Source: Sphaerospermopsis sp. SIO1G1 (lineage in GTDB: Bacteria; Cyanobacteriota; Cyanobacteriia; Cyanobacteriales; Nostocaceae). Taken from it: a stretch of 64,000 nt of DNA. Every line of letters begins with the position of its first letter. Within the stretch, counting starts at the first letter, position 1. The notes under the pieces are model-generated. The model worked only from the letters and a program-made list of their open reading frames with translations, was not told the origin of the DNA and did not search any database. Location: positions 1,118,411 to 1,182,410 of the forward strand of contig JAAHFX010000002.1 in assembly GCA_010672785.1 (NCBI GenBank), given 5' to 3'. Below are positions 28,551 to 37,987 of the stretch, piece by piece. Position numbers and translations under genes: made by a program.

Positions 28551-30215
28551 ATGAGGGATGATATATCAGTATCCTCTCTTGCTGATGGTAGGCAAATAGA
28601 TAGCGAGTTGGAATGTTTGCCCTATAGTGTTCAGCATGATGATGAAGGTGTTTGTATACTGGTAAGAATGGGTTCACACCGCATTTTGTTAGATTGCGGG
28701 TTAAGGGATATTTCACCATTAACAACGGATTCACAGTTACCAGCAGATTTAGTATTGGTTAGTCATGCTCACACAGATCATGCCAGTGGTTTGCTGGCTC
28801 TGAATCAGCGTTTTCCCCAATTACCTGTTTACGCTAGTGAGGTAACAAGTAAATTGTTACCCTTGAATTGGTCAGAACAAGCTCCGGCAAAAATACCTTC
28901 ATTTTGTCAGGCTCTACCTTTGCGATCGCCTATAGAAATTCAAGAAAATCTGGTGGTAGAATTATTCCCTGCTGGCCATCTTCCTGGTGCAGTAGCTATT
29001 CTCCTCACTTACCACAGTAAAAACCGTGATTACAAGTTGCTTTACACAGGCGATTTTTTTCTATCTAACTCCCGTTTGGTAGAAGGGTTACGATTGGAAG
29101 AGTTACGAGGCTTGAATTTAGATGTCCTCCTAATTGAGGGTAGTTATGGTACATCCCGCCATCCTCACCGTCGTCATCAGGAAAATCAATTAGCAGAAAG
29201 AATTAATCGAGCGATCGCAGATAATTCTTCTGTGATTTTACCTACACCAGCCTTGGGTTTGGGTCAAGAATTATTAATGTTGTTACGTTCCCATCATCAT
29301 TTTACAGGTCGAGATATAGATATTTGGGTGGATGGAGATGTAGCAACTGGTTGTGATGCTTATTTGGAACTTTTACCACATCTGCCTACATCTGTACAAA
29401 ATTTTGCCCGTCACCAGCCTCTATTTTGGGATGAAAGGGTACGCCCTCATGTCAGAAGGTTAAAGTTTGAAGATTTAGCAACTTTGGGTCATTCACCCTG
29501 TATAGTCTTAACTGACTCCACAGCAGACTTGGGAAAATATTGCCAACCCCATACAGGTTCTTGGTTAATTCTTCTTCCTGACAGAAGTGATGTGCATCTG
29601 AATTCTGAATATTTAACTCCAACTACTATTGATAGTTACCTGTTAGCTCAACATAGCGATGGGCCGGGAACAACCCAATTAATTCACAATCTCCGACCCC
29701 AACACGTCATTTTTGTCCACGGTTCTCCTGCCTACTTAGCTGACTTAACTAGCTTAGATGAGCTACAAAATCGTTATCATATCCATTCCCCAGCCCCAGG
29801 AATTCTGGTAGACTTGCCTATCGGTGACACTTTTGTACAACCCTCTGCACCGGAAACTAACTACGAGGGAGAGTTGACGGAACTAGAAACTGTCATTAAA
29901 ATCACTTTACCTGATGCGATCGCAGACGACCCCCGCTGGCAAAACTTTGCTGACACAGGCTTAATAGAAGCTCGGTGGCAAGGGGAAGAATTAGTATTAA
30001 GAAGTTTATCTCAACGAGAAATTCTTAACCAAAACAGTTTAGATACAGCCCGTAATAGAAATCTCTACCATTGGTCTGACATAGAATGTTGTGGTACGTG
30101 CAAATATCAAAGGGGGCAACGGTGTTGGAATCCCGCAGCCCCATTGTACAACTTTAAAGTAACTCTTGAAGGTTACTGTCCCGGTTTTGAACGCTTATCT
30201 GAAGATGAATCCTGA
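28551..30215 (+). CDS. Metallo-beta-lactamase / beta-CASP-like protein with Cys-rich tail
   Basis: A 554-residue protein with an MBL fold (HAHTDHASG, then GHLPGAVAI and TGDFF) and a beta-CASP-like insertion (ILPTPALGLGQELLMLL and later VILTDST-like strands; HGSP near residue 390). These resemble RNA-processing nucleases of the RNase J/CPSF type. The last 60 residues carry CCGTCKYQRGQRCWNP and a final GYCPGFE, which could bind a metal. The target is unknown. AGAGGAGA precedes the ATG, and the gene follows ndhP by 20 bases. Confidence 0.88.
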   Translation: MRDDISVSSLADGRQIDSELECLPYSVQHDDEGVCILVRMGSHRILLDCGLRDISPLTTDSQLPADLVLVSHAHTDHASGLLALNQRFPQLPVYASEVTSKLLPLNWSEQAPAKIPSFCQALPLRSPIEIQENLVVELFPAGHLPGAVAILLTYHSKNRDYKLLYTGDFFLSNSRLVEGLRLEELRGLNLDVLLIEGSYGTSRHPHRRHQENQLAERINRAIADNSSVILPTPALGLGQELLMLLRSHHHFTGRDIDIWVDGDVATGCDAYLELLPHLPTSVQNFARHQPLFWDERVRPHVRRLKFEDLATLGHSPCIVLTDSTADLGKYCQPHTGSWLILLPDRSDVHLNSEYLTPTTIDSYLLAQHSDGPGTTQLIHNLRPQHVIFVHGSPAYLADLTSLDELQNRYHIHSPAPGILVDLPIGDTFVQPSAPETNYEGELTELETVIKITLPDAIADDPRWQNFADTGLIEARWQGEELVLRSLSQREILNQNSLDTARNRNLYHWSDIECCGTCKYQRGQRCWNPAAPLYNFKVTLEGYCPGFERLSEDES

Positions 30216-30300
30216 ACTTACCGATTTTGGATGTTGGATCAACTCAGAGTCTCCTCAAAATCCCAACCTGATTCAGTTATAATCCCAGATTTACAACTGA

Positions 30301-30612
30301 TTAATCTGGGTTGGAGTCAGTAAAGCGGTTGCGGATACGCTCCGAATCAGGACAATCTTCTGTTAAAAGAGGCTCTACATTTCCTCTAGGTACGGAAGCT
30401 AGTTTTTGAGTGATAGATCCGATGCTTTCTAAGCGAACCATCTCCTCCCAAGAAGAAATTTCGTCTTCTTCATCGGTCTCATAGCGTAGGGTCACTAAGT
30501 CACCTTCTATATCAATTATGCGGGCTTGCTCTATCCAGCGCTGCTGATCCCGTAAAAAAACACATACCTCCCGCCCGTCGCAACACAGTTGATAAATTTT
30601 GCGGTGTAGCAT
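30301..30612 (-). CDS. Small conserved cyanobacterial protein (DUF6679-like)
   Basis: A 103-residue acidic protein starting MLHRKIYQLCCDGREVCVFL. A small beta-rich segment (ARIIDIEGDLVTLRYETDEEDE) suggests an RNA- or protein-binding fold. I recall this as a conserved cyanobacterial family (DUF6679) without known role. ATG 30612 is preferred to the upstream ATG 30687, which would add 25 unconserved residues. It is convergent with the MBL gene. Confidence 0.75.
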   Translation of the reverse strand: MLHRKIYQLCCDGREVCVFLRDQQRWIEQARIIDIEGDLVTLRYETDEEDEISSWEEMVRLESIGSITQKLASVPRGNVEPLLTEDCPDSERIRNRFTDSNPD

Positions 30613-30687
30613 GTACTCTGCCTTTTTAAATAACGTAGTTAAACCAAAGAGAACTAGGGTTTTATCCCAGTGGGAAATTCCCTGCAC

Positions 30688-31434
30688 AGGCCAATTTCAC
30701 GATTCGTAAACTATTTGTTTTCAATAACCCTATTTCACAATAATTTGGTGTTAATAGTCAAATATTGGAAATAGTGATTGTCTACCTATAGCTACTGTAT
30801 GAGTTGAAATTAACTTATTTAGGACTGATGTCTCAGATCATGCCAACTTCATAGAAGTCATAAACCTCTGAAATTGCCCTGTTCAGATTAATATTTGGTG
30901 GTGATTCCTTATTACCATGCTGTAATAAATAATACTGAAAACCTAGCTGTGATTGCAGTTGTTGGAGTTGCCTACTTGTATTCATTGGCATTTCTTGGAG
31001 ATTTAGGGACTTGGCTGTACTGTTAACCCTAATGTATTTGATCTTAACTCATTCTCTGGCATACCTTCACAGTTTTAAACAACAATCACCAAAGAGTTTT
31101 TAGTTTTGAATAGTTACATTAGGTGTTACAAGGACTTGTTACCTGTCAGTCAATAACTGTGGCAATGTTTGATGATCGAGAACTTGACCTATGTTTAGAC
31201 TGTTGAAGATGAGAAGGAACAATTGAATAGTCTCAATTTTTACTCAATATATTTACTAGTATACTTTCAGGTTTGCATAAAATTCAGACATAAGATCAGA
31301 ACTGTTGAAAAACTTAATCATAAACCAACTGGGTAGGTGTTATGCCTACCCAGTATAAATTCTTTTAATTCTATTTGTATTTGCGAATTATAAGCAATAT
31401 AAGAATTTCATTATTTTATGTAATTGATTTACTC
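30688..31434. other. Long intergenic region without a recognisable gene
   Basis: There are no convincing open frames over these 747 bases. The region contains a strong hairpin at 31328-31354. Because no gene runs into that hairpin from the left, an unannotated small RNA or a 3' UTR for the minus-strand gene are possibilities. I recognise no known RNA family. Confidence 0.45.
31328..31354. terminator. Terminator-like hairpin
   Basis: ACTGGGTAGG and CCTACCCAGT form a perfect 10-bp stem around a 7-base loop, followed on the plus strand by an AT-rich run (ATAAATTCTTTT). It lies about 80 bases beyond the stop of the small minus-strand gene at 31435. Confidence 0.55.
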
Positions 31435-31650
31435 TTAGTGAGATTTATGGCAGACAGGTAATTCCATCAAATGTTGCGAACAAGACTCTCTTTTAATTTG
31501 ACCCGCACGTATTGCTTCATATAGGTAATTAAGAGCTTTTATATCTTCTGTTTGATAACACTTAGTTGTTAGCACTTGATGGAGTAAACCTTCTGATTCC
31601 ACACTAAGATATCCTGTTTGGAAGGCAGATGCAATCAGTGTACGAATCAT
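31435..31650 (-). CDS. Small conserved cyanobacterial protein
   Basis: A 71-residue protein (MIRTLIASAFQTGYLSVESE at the start). Short helical proteins with this MIRTLIASA-QTGYLS opening are common in cyanobacterial genomes and have no known function to my knowledge. It has no membrane helix or motif. The His-rich C-terminus (CHKSH) may be incidental. Support comes from family resemblance and normal codon use. Confidence 0.62.
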   Translation of the reverse strand: MIRTLIASAFQTGYLSVESEGLLHQVLTTKCYQTEDIKALNYLYEAIRAGQIKRESCSQHLMELPVCHKSH

Positions 31651-31706
31651 GGTGATTAATGTCTCAATAGGGTGGAGATTTATTACTCTTAGTGTGCAAC
31701 ACCTTT

Positions 31707-31850
31707 ACTAGAAATACATTGATATTGAACATAAAGAATTGGTGATTGTCATTACAATAAACTTGTGATTTCTCTCACACTAGAAATACATTGATATTGA
31801 ACATAAATAATTGGTGATTGTCATTACAATAAATTTGTGATTTCTCTCAC
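31707..31850. repeat. Tandem duplication of a 72-bp unit
   Basis: Two adjacent copies of 72 bases (31707-31778 and 31779-31850) start ACTAGAAATACATTG and differ at only two positions. They lie upstream of the small gene at 31435-31650 and may cover its promoter. The rest of 31651-32362 shows no gene. Confidence 0.9.
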
Positions 31851-32362
31851 TAAAATAAGTTGTAAATCTTGTCTAAGTCAAGATAAAGCTATTAGCACAA
31901 GGACTTCATAGTATACCAAAATTCACCAACAAAGTAAAATTGTTGATAAAAAGTTAAGGGTATAAATGAATATTACTATTGTCTTAAGTGTTTAGTAAAT
32001 ATCTAATTTCAGATCATATAAGAATTACAAAAATTTTTATTTGCTCCAAAAATATTAAATTAATTTGGCTCAGGTACTTACCGAAAAATATAGATTTTTA
32101 CTAATCACAAAAGTAGCTATTAATTTACCAGTTAACAGCACAAGAGAAAATTAAAAATAACCTGCTGTCAGGATAGGCTAAAATTACTATCATCTAGTAG
32201 GCTAGAAAGTCTATTAAGTTGTTGAATAAATCCCAAAATATCTTCAACCCGAACTGAGGTTAACAATTTAATTGTAAAAATAAAATATACTGTAAGAGGA
32301 TGTTTTACCAGCTTCAAAACTAAATCAGCTATTGTCACAGCAGAGTTGAGCTAAATTCTGGC

Positions 32363-33148
32363 TCATAAAAACTGGCGAAAATCTTCATCTTTGTGACTTA
32401 AACCTACCCAATTTAATTTCAGTGCTTGAAACTTTTGCACTAGGCGATCGCACGCTGGTCTTTCTGTAGCATAATGCCCAGCATCAACTAAAATTAGTCC
32501 TTGATCTCTACTTTCTTGAAACTGGTGAAATTTACAATCGGCTGTCACATAAACTTCAGCTTTAGTTTTCACCACTGCGGGGATAAAGCCTGCTCCTGAA
32601 CCACCTAAAACCGCTACTCTTGAGATTTCTTGTTCTTTGTTTACCGCAGGGGAAAAAATCAGATTTGGTGGCTGTAGTTGAGAATTAATTTTTGCCAGTA
32701 ATAATTCTAACGTCAAAGGCTGTGGCAAGTTACCTACCCTACCATAACCTAAACCCAGTTGAGTAGGAACTATGGGAGATAGCTCCTGCAAGTTGAAAAT
32801 TTGTGCCAAAACATCAGCTGTTCCATCATCTACTTGATCAAAGTTGGTATGGGCGCTATAAATACCAATATTGTGAGTAAAAGCCAACTTGACCATATCC
32901 GCAATTGCACTGCCAACGCAGAGAGATTTAGGTGGATGAAAAATCAGGGGATGGTGAGCAAAAATGAGATTTGCATTTACAGAGATTGCCTCTTCCATCA
33001 CTGCTAATGTGGGAGTTAAACAAACTAATATTCGTGCTTCTTCCTGCAACACACCAGGTTCAACCTGCCAACCACAATTATCCCAGCTTTCACACCAAGC
33101 CGGATTAGCCCATTTTTCAAACCAGATGATCAAATCAGCAATTTTCAT
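32363..33148 (-). CDS. Nif3-like dinuclear metal centre protein
   Basis: A 261-residue Nif3/YbgI-family protein. Conserved metal-binding elements are visible: FAHHPLIFHP, SAHTNFDQVDDGTAD near residue 100, and a late LVDAGHYATERPA. The opening (WANPAWCESWDNCGWQ) is typical. Members form toroidal hexamers with two metals per subunit; proposed roles include GTP cyclohydrolase I-type 2 activity, but the function is not settled. The length is that of the short bacterial form. Confidence 0.9.
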   Translation of the reverse strand: MKIADLIIWFEKWANPAWCESWDNCGWQVEPGVLQEEARILVCLTPTLAVMEEAISVNANLIFAHHPLIFHPPKSLCVGSAIADMVKLAFTHNIGIYSAHTNFDQVDDGTADVLAQIFNLQELSPIVPTQLGLGYGRVGNLPQPLTLELLLAKINSQLQPPNLIFSPAVNKEQEISRVAVLGGSGAGFIPAVVKTKAEVYVTADCKFHQFQESRDQGLILVDAGHYATERPACDRLVQKFQALKLNWVGLSHKDEDFRQFL

Positions 33149-33284
33149 GAGATTTTAGGTGCTATCTTCAGTGGTTATACAGTTATACAGCCAAGATTTG
33201 ATTATAACCCATATTCTGGTACTCAGTGTACTTAGTGTAATTACTTGTTTTTTATTATTGAGTTCTCATGATATTTACTTAGGG

Positions 33285-33405
33285 CTTGCTGTCCGCGTAG
33301 CGTGCCGTCAGGTACATAAATGTAAAAACATTACAAGTCAAAGATTTGAGGCATTTTGAAATTAAACAAGTGCAAAATGTTTGAGGATAAGTGCTGGAAA
33401 ACCTT
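33285..33405 (-). repeat. Dispersed repeat, inverted relative to 5370-5500
   Basis: The GC-rich block GCTGTCCGCGTAGCGTGCCG and the flank through about 33405 match the reverse complement of 5370-5500, imperfectly but over about 120 bases. It fills most of the gap between the Nif3-like gene and the FHA kinase. The rest, 33149-33284 and 33406-33507, shows no gene. Confidence 0.7.
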
Positions 33406-33507
33406 GCATTTGGGGTGAAAATTGAAACTTACCAACTTTCTAAAACTAATCCCTACTCCCTACTCCCTCCCTAGCCTCCACAGAGAACTTTTTGCGGCAA
33501 ACCCTAC

Positions 33508-34830
33508 TCATGACATACTATTGATTAAAGCTTGTTTGAATTCCGCTGCTGTCTGAAAAGTGATTTTTGGTTTTTCCACTAAAGCTGTATCTATTACCTC
33601 TGCTAATTTTTTAGGTACTGTTTGATTACGTTTTAAAATAGATACAGGATCGTTTTGTAATACTGCCAACCAAGGATCACCTGTAAAATTACGGGGAAAG
33701 TATCCTGTGAGCATATTATATAAACAAGCCGCAGTTGCCCAAACATCAACTTCGGGAAGTGAGTTTTGAAAGTCTAACACTTGTTGACGGGGAATAAAAG
33801 CAGGTATACCCATTTGATTACCAGTTAAAGTTTGCCCACTCAATCCTGCTAAATCAAAAGCTTTTGCTAAACCATAGTCGCCTATTTTAGCTATTATTTG
33901 GTCATTAGAATAGGTAATTAAAATATTGTAAGGATTCAAATTTCTGTGGACAAAACCTTTATTTGTTGTAATATCAGAAAGTTCTAATTCATGGGCATAG
34001 CTTAAACCTTCCAAAACTTGAATAATAATATCTACTGCCACATCAATAGGTAAGCGCCATCCTGAACGTTGCATTAAGTCCCAAACATTGCCCCCTTCGC
34101 AATATTCCATGACAAAAAAGAAGTTTTCTAAAGCAAAACCATAGTCTAATAAATGTACTATATTAGTATGTGCCAGAGATTTGGTATTCTTAGCTTCTGC
34201 TAAAAACTGATTTATTCCCTGTTCTTTGCCTGTGACTGCCGGCGACATTAATTTAATAGCAACAAATTTTCTCTGTTTATTGTTTTCTGCTAAAAATACT
34301 TCTCCGATACTGCCTTTACCTAGAGATTTAACTAGTTTGTAAGAGGAAATTATTTTCAGATTTTGATCACCATTATGAGCTAATTCTAGTAAATTATTAA
34401 TAATAGTTGTGTGGTTTTGCCTTTCTGCTTGAACAATAGGTTGATCTGCTAAAATCTGTTCTGATTTCTCTGCTTCTATAGCAATTTTAAAACAAATATC
34501 TCCTAATTTAATTTCATCACTATCTTGTAAATCATATTCGGGAAAATTGAGTTTTAGTCCTTCCTGTGCTGTTTGATTACGTTTTCTTTGACCAATTTTT
34601 CTCCCATTTACAAATGTACCATTAAGGCTACCTAAATCACGTACCCGAATATCAGGGGGATTAATATCCAATAAACAGTGGTAACGAGAAATGGTCATAT
34701 CAATTTCATTAGCTAATTGTAAATTACAATCATGGTTTCTACCAATAATACAGGTACTACGGGATTCAAAACTATATTGTTTACCAGATAGTTTACCTTG
34801 AATAATAGTGAGAGTAATTTTCGATGACAT
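33508..34830 (-). CDS. FHA domain protein kinase-like protein, catalytic Asp replaced
   Basis: A 440-residue protein. Residues about 1-115 are an FHA domain (CIIGRNHDCNLQL, ISRYHC, DLGSLNGTFVNG), which binds phosphothreonine. Residues about 165-435 are a Ser/Thr kinase-like domain with the glycine loop LGKGSIGEVFLA and Lys in VAIKLM. The catalytic loop reads HRNLNPYN instead of HRDLKPxN (Asn297), and DFG reads DYG. Loss of the catalytic Asp suggests a pseudokinase or a strongly altered enzyme. It would then act as a phospho-dependent scaffold; this is inference. There is no membrane helix. Confidence 0.9.
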   Translation of the reverse strand: MSSKITLTIIQGKLSGKQYSFESRSTCIIGRNHDCNLQLANEIDMTISRYHCLLDINPPDIRVRDLGSLNGTFVNGRKIGQRKRNQTAQEGLKLNFPEYDLQDSDEIKLGDICFKIAIEAEKSEQILADQPIVQAERQNHTTIINNLLELAHNGDQNLKIISSYKLVKSLGKGSIGEVFLAENNKQRKFVAIKLMSPAVTGKEQGINQFLAEAKNTKSLAHTNIVHLLDYGFALENFFFVMEYCEGGNVWDLMQRSGWRLPIDVAVDIIIQVLEGLSYAHELELSDITTNKGFVHRNLNPYNILITYSNDQIIAKIGDYGLAKAFDLAGLSGQTLTGNQMGIPAFIPRQQVLDFQNSLPEVDVWATAACLYNMLTGYFPRNFTGDPWLAVLQNDPVSILKRNQTVPKKLAEVIDTALVEKPKITFQTAAEFKQALINSMS

Positions 34831-34931
34831 GGTACTTGGGGAAATTAAGTGTAACTATGAATATACGTAAATTTTTAGATATTATAAAAGCTCACAACTT
34901 ACACATCATTTTGGTGATTGAATGTAGCTAT

Positions 34932-35345
34932 TTAACTGGAAATATGTACCACCAACTCCCTGCTATGATTATGTTGGCGATGTTCCCAAATATAAATACC
35001 TTGCCATGTTCCTAAAACTAAGTAACCATTATTAATAGGTATGCTTTCACTAGTGTGGGTTAAAACTGTGCGAATATGACCTGGCATATCATCAGCACCT
35101 TCTGCACCATGAATATAATAGTTACCTTCTGGTACTAATTTGGCCATAAAATTAGCTAAATCTTGGAGAACATCAGGATCGGCATTTTCTTGAATCACTA
35201 AACTAGCAGATGTGTGACGTAAAAATAAGGTACATAGTCCTGTTTTTACTCCAGATTCGGCCACTATACCTCCAACTTTCGAGGTAATGTTATGAAATGA
35301 TTTTCCGTTGGTGGAAACTCTCAATAGTTTTTGATAATGTGCCAT
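34932..35345 (-). CDS. YjbQ family protein (UPF0047)
   Basis: A 137-residue protein of the YjbQ/UPF0047 family, also annotated as secondary thiamine-phosphate synthase. Conserved elements are CTLFLRHTSASLVIQENADP, MPGHIRTVLT and a C-terminal LGTWQGIYIWEHR. The length is normal. Residues in the HTSAS and EHR motifs are thought to bind phosphate or metal. It lies downstream of the glycosyltransferase on the same strand with a 37-base gap. Confidence 0.93.
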   Translation of the reverse strand: MAHYQKLLRVSTNGKSFHNITSKVGGIVAESGVKTGLCTLFLRHTSASLVIQENADPDVLQDLANFMAKLVPEGNYYIHGAEGADDMPGHIRTVLTHTSESIPINNGYLVLGTWQGIYIWEHRQHNHSRELVVHISS

Positions 35346-35382
35346 ACTGATTTTACGTTGAAGATGATAGGTTTGCTAATTA

Positions 35383-36465
35383 TTACCTTGAATTCAAGAA
35401 ATTGATAACTGCTTTAGCTATGGTTTCATTGCCATCTTTTGCTAGTGTTTGTGATTTCTGTGGTGCTTGGGGTTGATGCTCTAGAAAATCCCAATTACCG
35501 TCAAAGAAATCTTGGGGTTGAATAATTTGATGATAATTATAGTTTTGAATACCTGTTAATAGTAAAGACGCTTCGGCAAAACCCTCACGAGGTATAGTTA
35601 CAATGGGAAGTCCTAAAAGTGTGGCTTCTGCAAAGGTGCTATACCCTGGTTTAGATAGGACTTTTCCACAAATGGGCATGAAATCTACAGGACGATACAG
35701 ATGGTCTCTAATTTTAATTAAATTTGGCAGATCCGGTGCAGAAGAATCAAAAGTAATAAATTGCCAATCGGGAAATTGTCTGAGATTTTCGTAGGGAATT
35801 GCCTGTATACCGAATCCTCCAAAGGTAAGTAATATGGTTTTTTCCTGTGGTGTATTTATTCCCCAATTTGTGCGAATTTCATCTATAGAGAATTGAGGAG
35901 AACCACCAGTTAAGCCTACGTCTATTATATTGGAAAATGCTGACATGGGTGCATGGAAAGGCAGACGAAATAAGCAATCACTCTTAGTGTACCAATCGCT
36001 GATCCAATCAGCAATTTCAATAAATTCTCCTCCCCAATCTCGGTAAATAAAATCCCAACTGAAGTTACTTATCATCCAACAAGGAACACTTGCTGCTTGT
36101 GCAAAACCAGCAGACAGAAAAGGAATATCTGCTAAGATGAGATTAACACGATTTTGGCGAATAAAATTAACTTCTGAAGCAATTAATGAATTTTGATTTT
36201 TCTTAATCTCCTTTAATTTTTGTAAAGTGGCTGGTTTATCCATTGTCAAACTATCAGTTTGTATGACTCCTAAATCAAAGGAACGTTGACGAAGAATAAA
36301 GTCACCAGGTATATAAGCCTCCAGTAACCATCGGGGTGCTGTGGTGACTATAATTAACAAAATTTCTGGATATAATTTCTGAATTGTTGCTGCTATTGAT
36401 GCAGTGCGGGTAGTATGGCCAAAGCCATGATTAGTAATGGCTACATATAAGATTGGACGGTTCAT
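35383..36465 (-). CDS. Glycosyltransferase (MurG/GT-B type)
   Basis: A 360-residue GT-B-fold protein. The N-terminus VAITNHGFGHTTRTASIA and the later KPGYSTFAEATLLGLPIVTIP (nucleotide-sugar site) resemble MurG-like transferases and the N-terminal part of plant arabinokinase. The acceptor and sugar are unknown. It has no signal peptide and is probably a peripheral cytoplasmic protein. It precedes the YjbQ gene. Confidence 0.82.
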   Translation of the reverse strand: MNRPILYVAITNHGFGHTTRTASIAATIQKLYPEILLIIVTTAPRWLLEAYIPGDFILRQRSFDLGVIQTDSLTMDKPATLQKLKEIKKNQNSLIASEVNFIRQNRVNLILADIPFLSAGFAQAASVPCWMISNFSWDFIYRDWGGEFIEIADWISDWYTKSDCLFRLPFHAPMSAFSNIIDVGLTGGSPQFSIDEIRTNWGINTPQEKTILLTFGGFGIQAIPYENLRQFPDWQFITFDSSAPDLPNLIKIRDHLYRPVDFMPICGKVLSKPGYSTFAEATLLGLPIVTIPREGFAEASLLLTGIQNYNYHQIIQPQDFFDGNWDFLEHQPQAPQKSQTLAKDGNETIAKAVINFLNSR

Positions 36466-36576
36466 AAAATTGCCAATTGGTAATTGGTAATGGGATGTTT
36501 AAATTACTGGAGCTAAAGATAGTTTTATATATTTATTCCACCTAGCTTCAAAATGCCAATTGTCCCCAATTTGATT

Positions 36577-37746
36577 TTAATTGACAGTAGAGAAAAACTT
36601 CTGAATTGTAGCTATTAATTGGTCAATTTCTGATTCTAAAGTTAAATAATGAACACTCACACGAATACAATTAGGATGGGCAAGTGTCCGAGTTAAAATC
36701 TGCTGTGATTCCAAAAATTTGACTAATTTGGCATGAGGTTGATTATTAGTTAATTGAAAAGAAACTAAACCACTTTCAGGAGGTGAGTTTTTGAGACATT
36801 GAATATCTGGTAACTCTGTTAATCTTTGCCAAAGATAAGCACTTTTTTCACAGATTTGTTGATATCTGGTAGCTGCTGTTCCCCATTGCTCATGAGTGGC
36901 GATCGCTGTCTTAAGACCCATATACAATGGAGTGGATAAAGTGGAAACTTCATATCTTCTACCATCTGGTTGCCAGTTAACTGGTTGTCCTTGAGCATTA
37001 ACAATTAAGCCACTTAAACCAATAAATGTAGGGTTTAACAAGTCCCTAATTTCTGGGCGTACATATAAACCGCCGACACCAGCAGGACCACATAACCATT
37101 TGTGACCAGTAAACGCATAGAAATCTACACCCATCTCTGTTAAATTAAGGGGTAGAACTCCTACGGATTGAGCCGCATCTACCAACAAGAGAGAGTCGTT
37201 ACTTATACACAATTCAGCAATTTTACTGATAGGCAAAACTTGCCCTGTATTCCATAAAATGTGACTTAACACCACAAGTTTGGTATTAGGACGTAGATAT
37301 TCAGTAATCACAGAGACAGGATCATCTTGATTGAGAGTTGCCATCAGTGGAAAATTAGAAACTTCTACGGAGAACCTACGACTGATTTCTTGGGCCGTAG
37401 CAATTACTCCAGGATGCTCACAATCGGAAAGTAATAAGTGATCTCCCCGTTGCCAATCAATTCCCCACATACCAATGTTACAACCTATAGTGACATTACC
37501 AGTGAGAGTAATTGTGTGATTTGGTACATTAAGTATAGATGCGATCGCGTCTCTAGCAGCCTGAATTTGCGGAGAGATCCAGCCATAAGCCTCCGCACCA
37601 AAAGGACCTAATTCCTGAATACGAGCTTGTGCTACTTGGATCGTATCCATTGCCGCTTGAGGCATTGGTCCTTGTCCACCATAATTAAAATAAAGCTTGT
37701 TTGTTAAAGCTGGAAACTGCTGACGGTGTTGATGCAACATATTCAC
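36577..37746 (-). CDS. C-DES-like cysteine/cystine C-S lyase (class V aminotransferase fold)
   Basis: A 389-residue PLP enzyme of the NifS-like class V fold. The PLP lysine lies in AFTGHKWLCGPAGVGGLY. The N-terminus (LYFNYGGQGPMP) and the segments LSDCEHPG and VLSHILWNTGQVLP match the Synechocystis L-cysteine/cystine lyase C-DES, which releases persulfide or sulfide for Fe-S cluster assembly. No active-site Cys loop typical of cysteine desulfurases is visible, which supports lyase rather than desulfurase activity. It stands alone on the minus strand. Confidence 0.85.
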   Translation of the reverse strand: MNMLHQHRQQFPALTNKLYFNYGGQGPMPQAAMDTIQVAQARIQELGPFGAEAYGWISPQIQAARDAIASILNVPNHTITLTGNVTIGCNIGMWGIDWQRGDHLLLSDCEHPGVIATAQEISRRFSVEVSNFPLMATLNQDDPVSVITEYLRPNTKLVVLSHILWNTGQVLPISKIAELCISNDSLLLVDAAQSVGVLPLNLTEMGVDFYAFTGHKWLCGPAGVGGLYVRPEIRDLLNPTFIGLSGLIVNAQGQPVNWQPDGRRYEVSTLSTPLYMGLKTAIATHEQWGTAATRYQQICEKSAYLWQRLTELPDIQCLKNSPPESGLVSFQLTNNQPHAKLVKFLESQQILTRTLAHPNCIRVSVHYLTLESEIDQLIATIQKFFSTVN

Positions 37747-37987
37747 TTTGGATTTGAGATTTTGAATTGGGTATTTGAATTAGCAAGTCTATCTTAGTCA
37801 TATTTCTTGCGTCCACTTTGTTTTACTCGTTATTGATAAAAAATTCTGTTTTTGATTTGGTTGAGTAAAGTAGATGCAGCATAGAAACATTTTTAATTTT
37901 AGATTGCTCAATCCAAAATCCAAACCAAAAACCACAAATTTTCCTGGCTTAATCCCAAAATGTCCCAATTATTGTTAGCTTAAAGCC

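Noticed and set aside
36577..37746. SufS/NifS cysteine desulfurase identity
   Set aside because: The N-terminal and central motifs match the C-DES lyase and the desulfurase active-site Cys loop is not visible.
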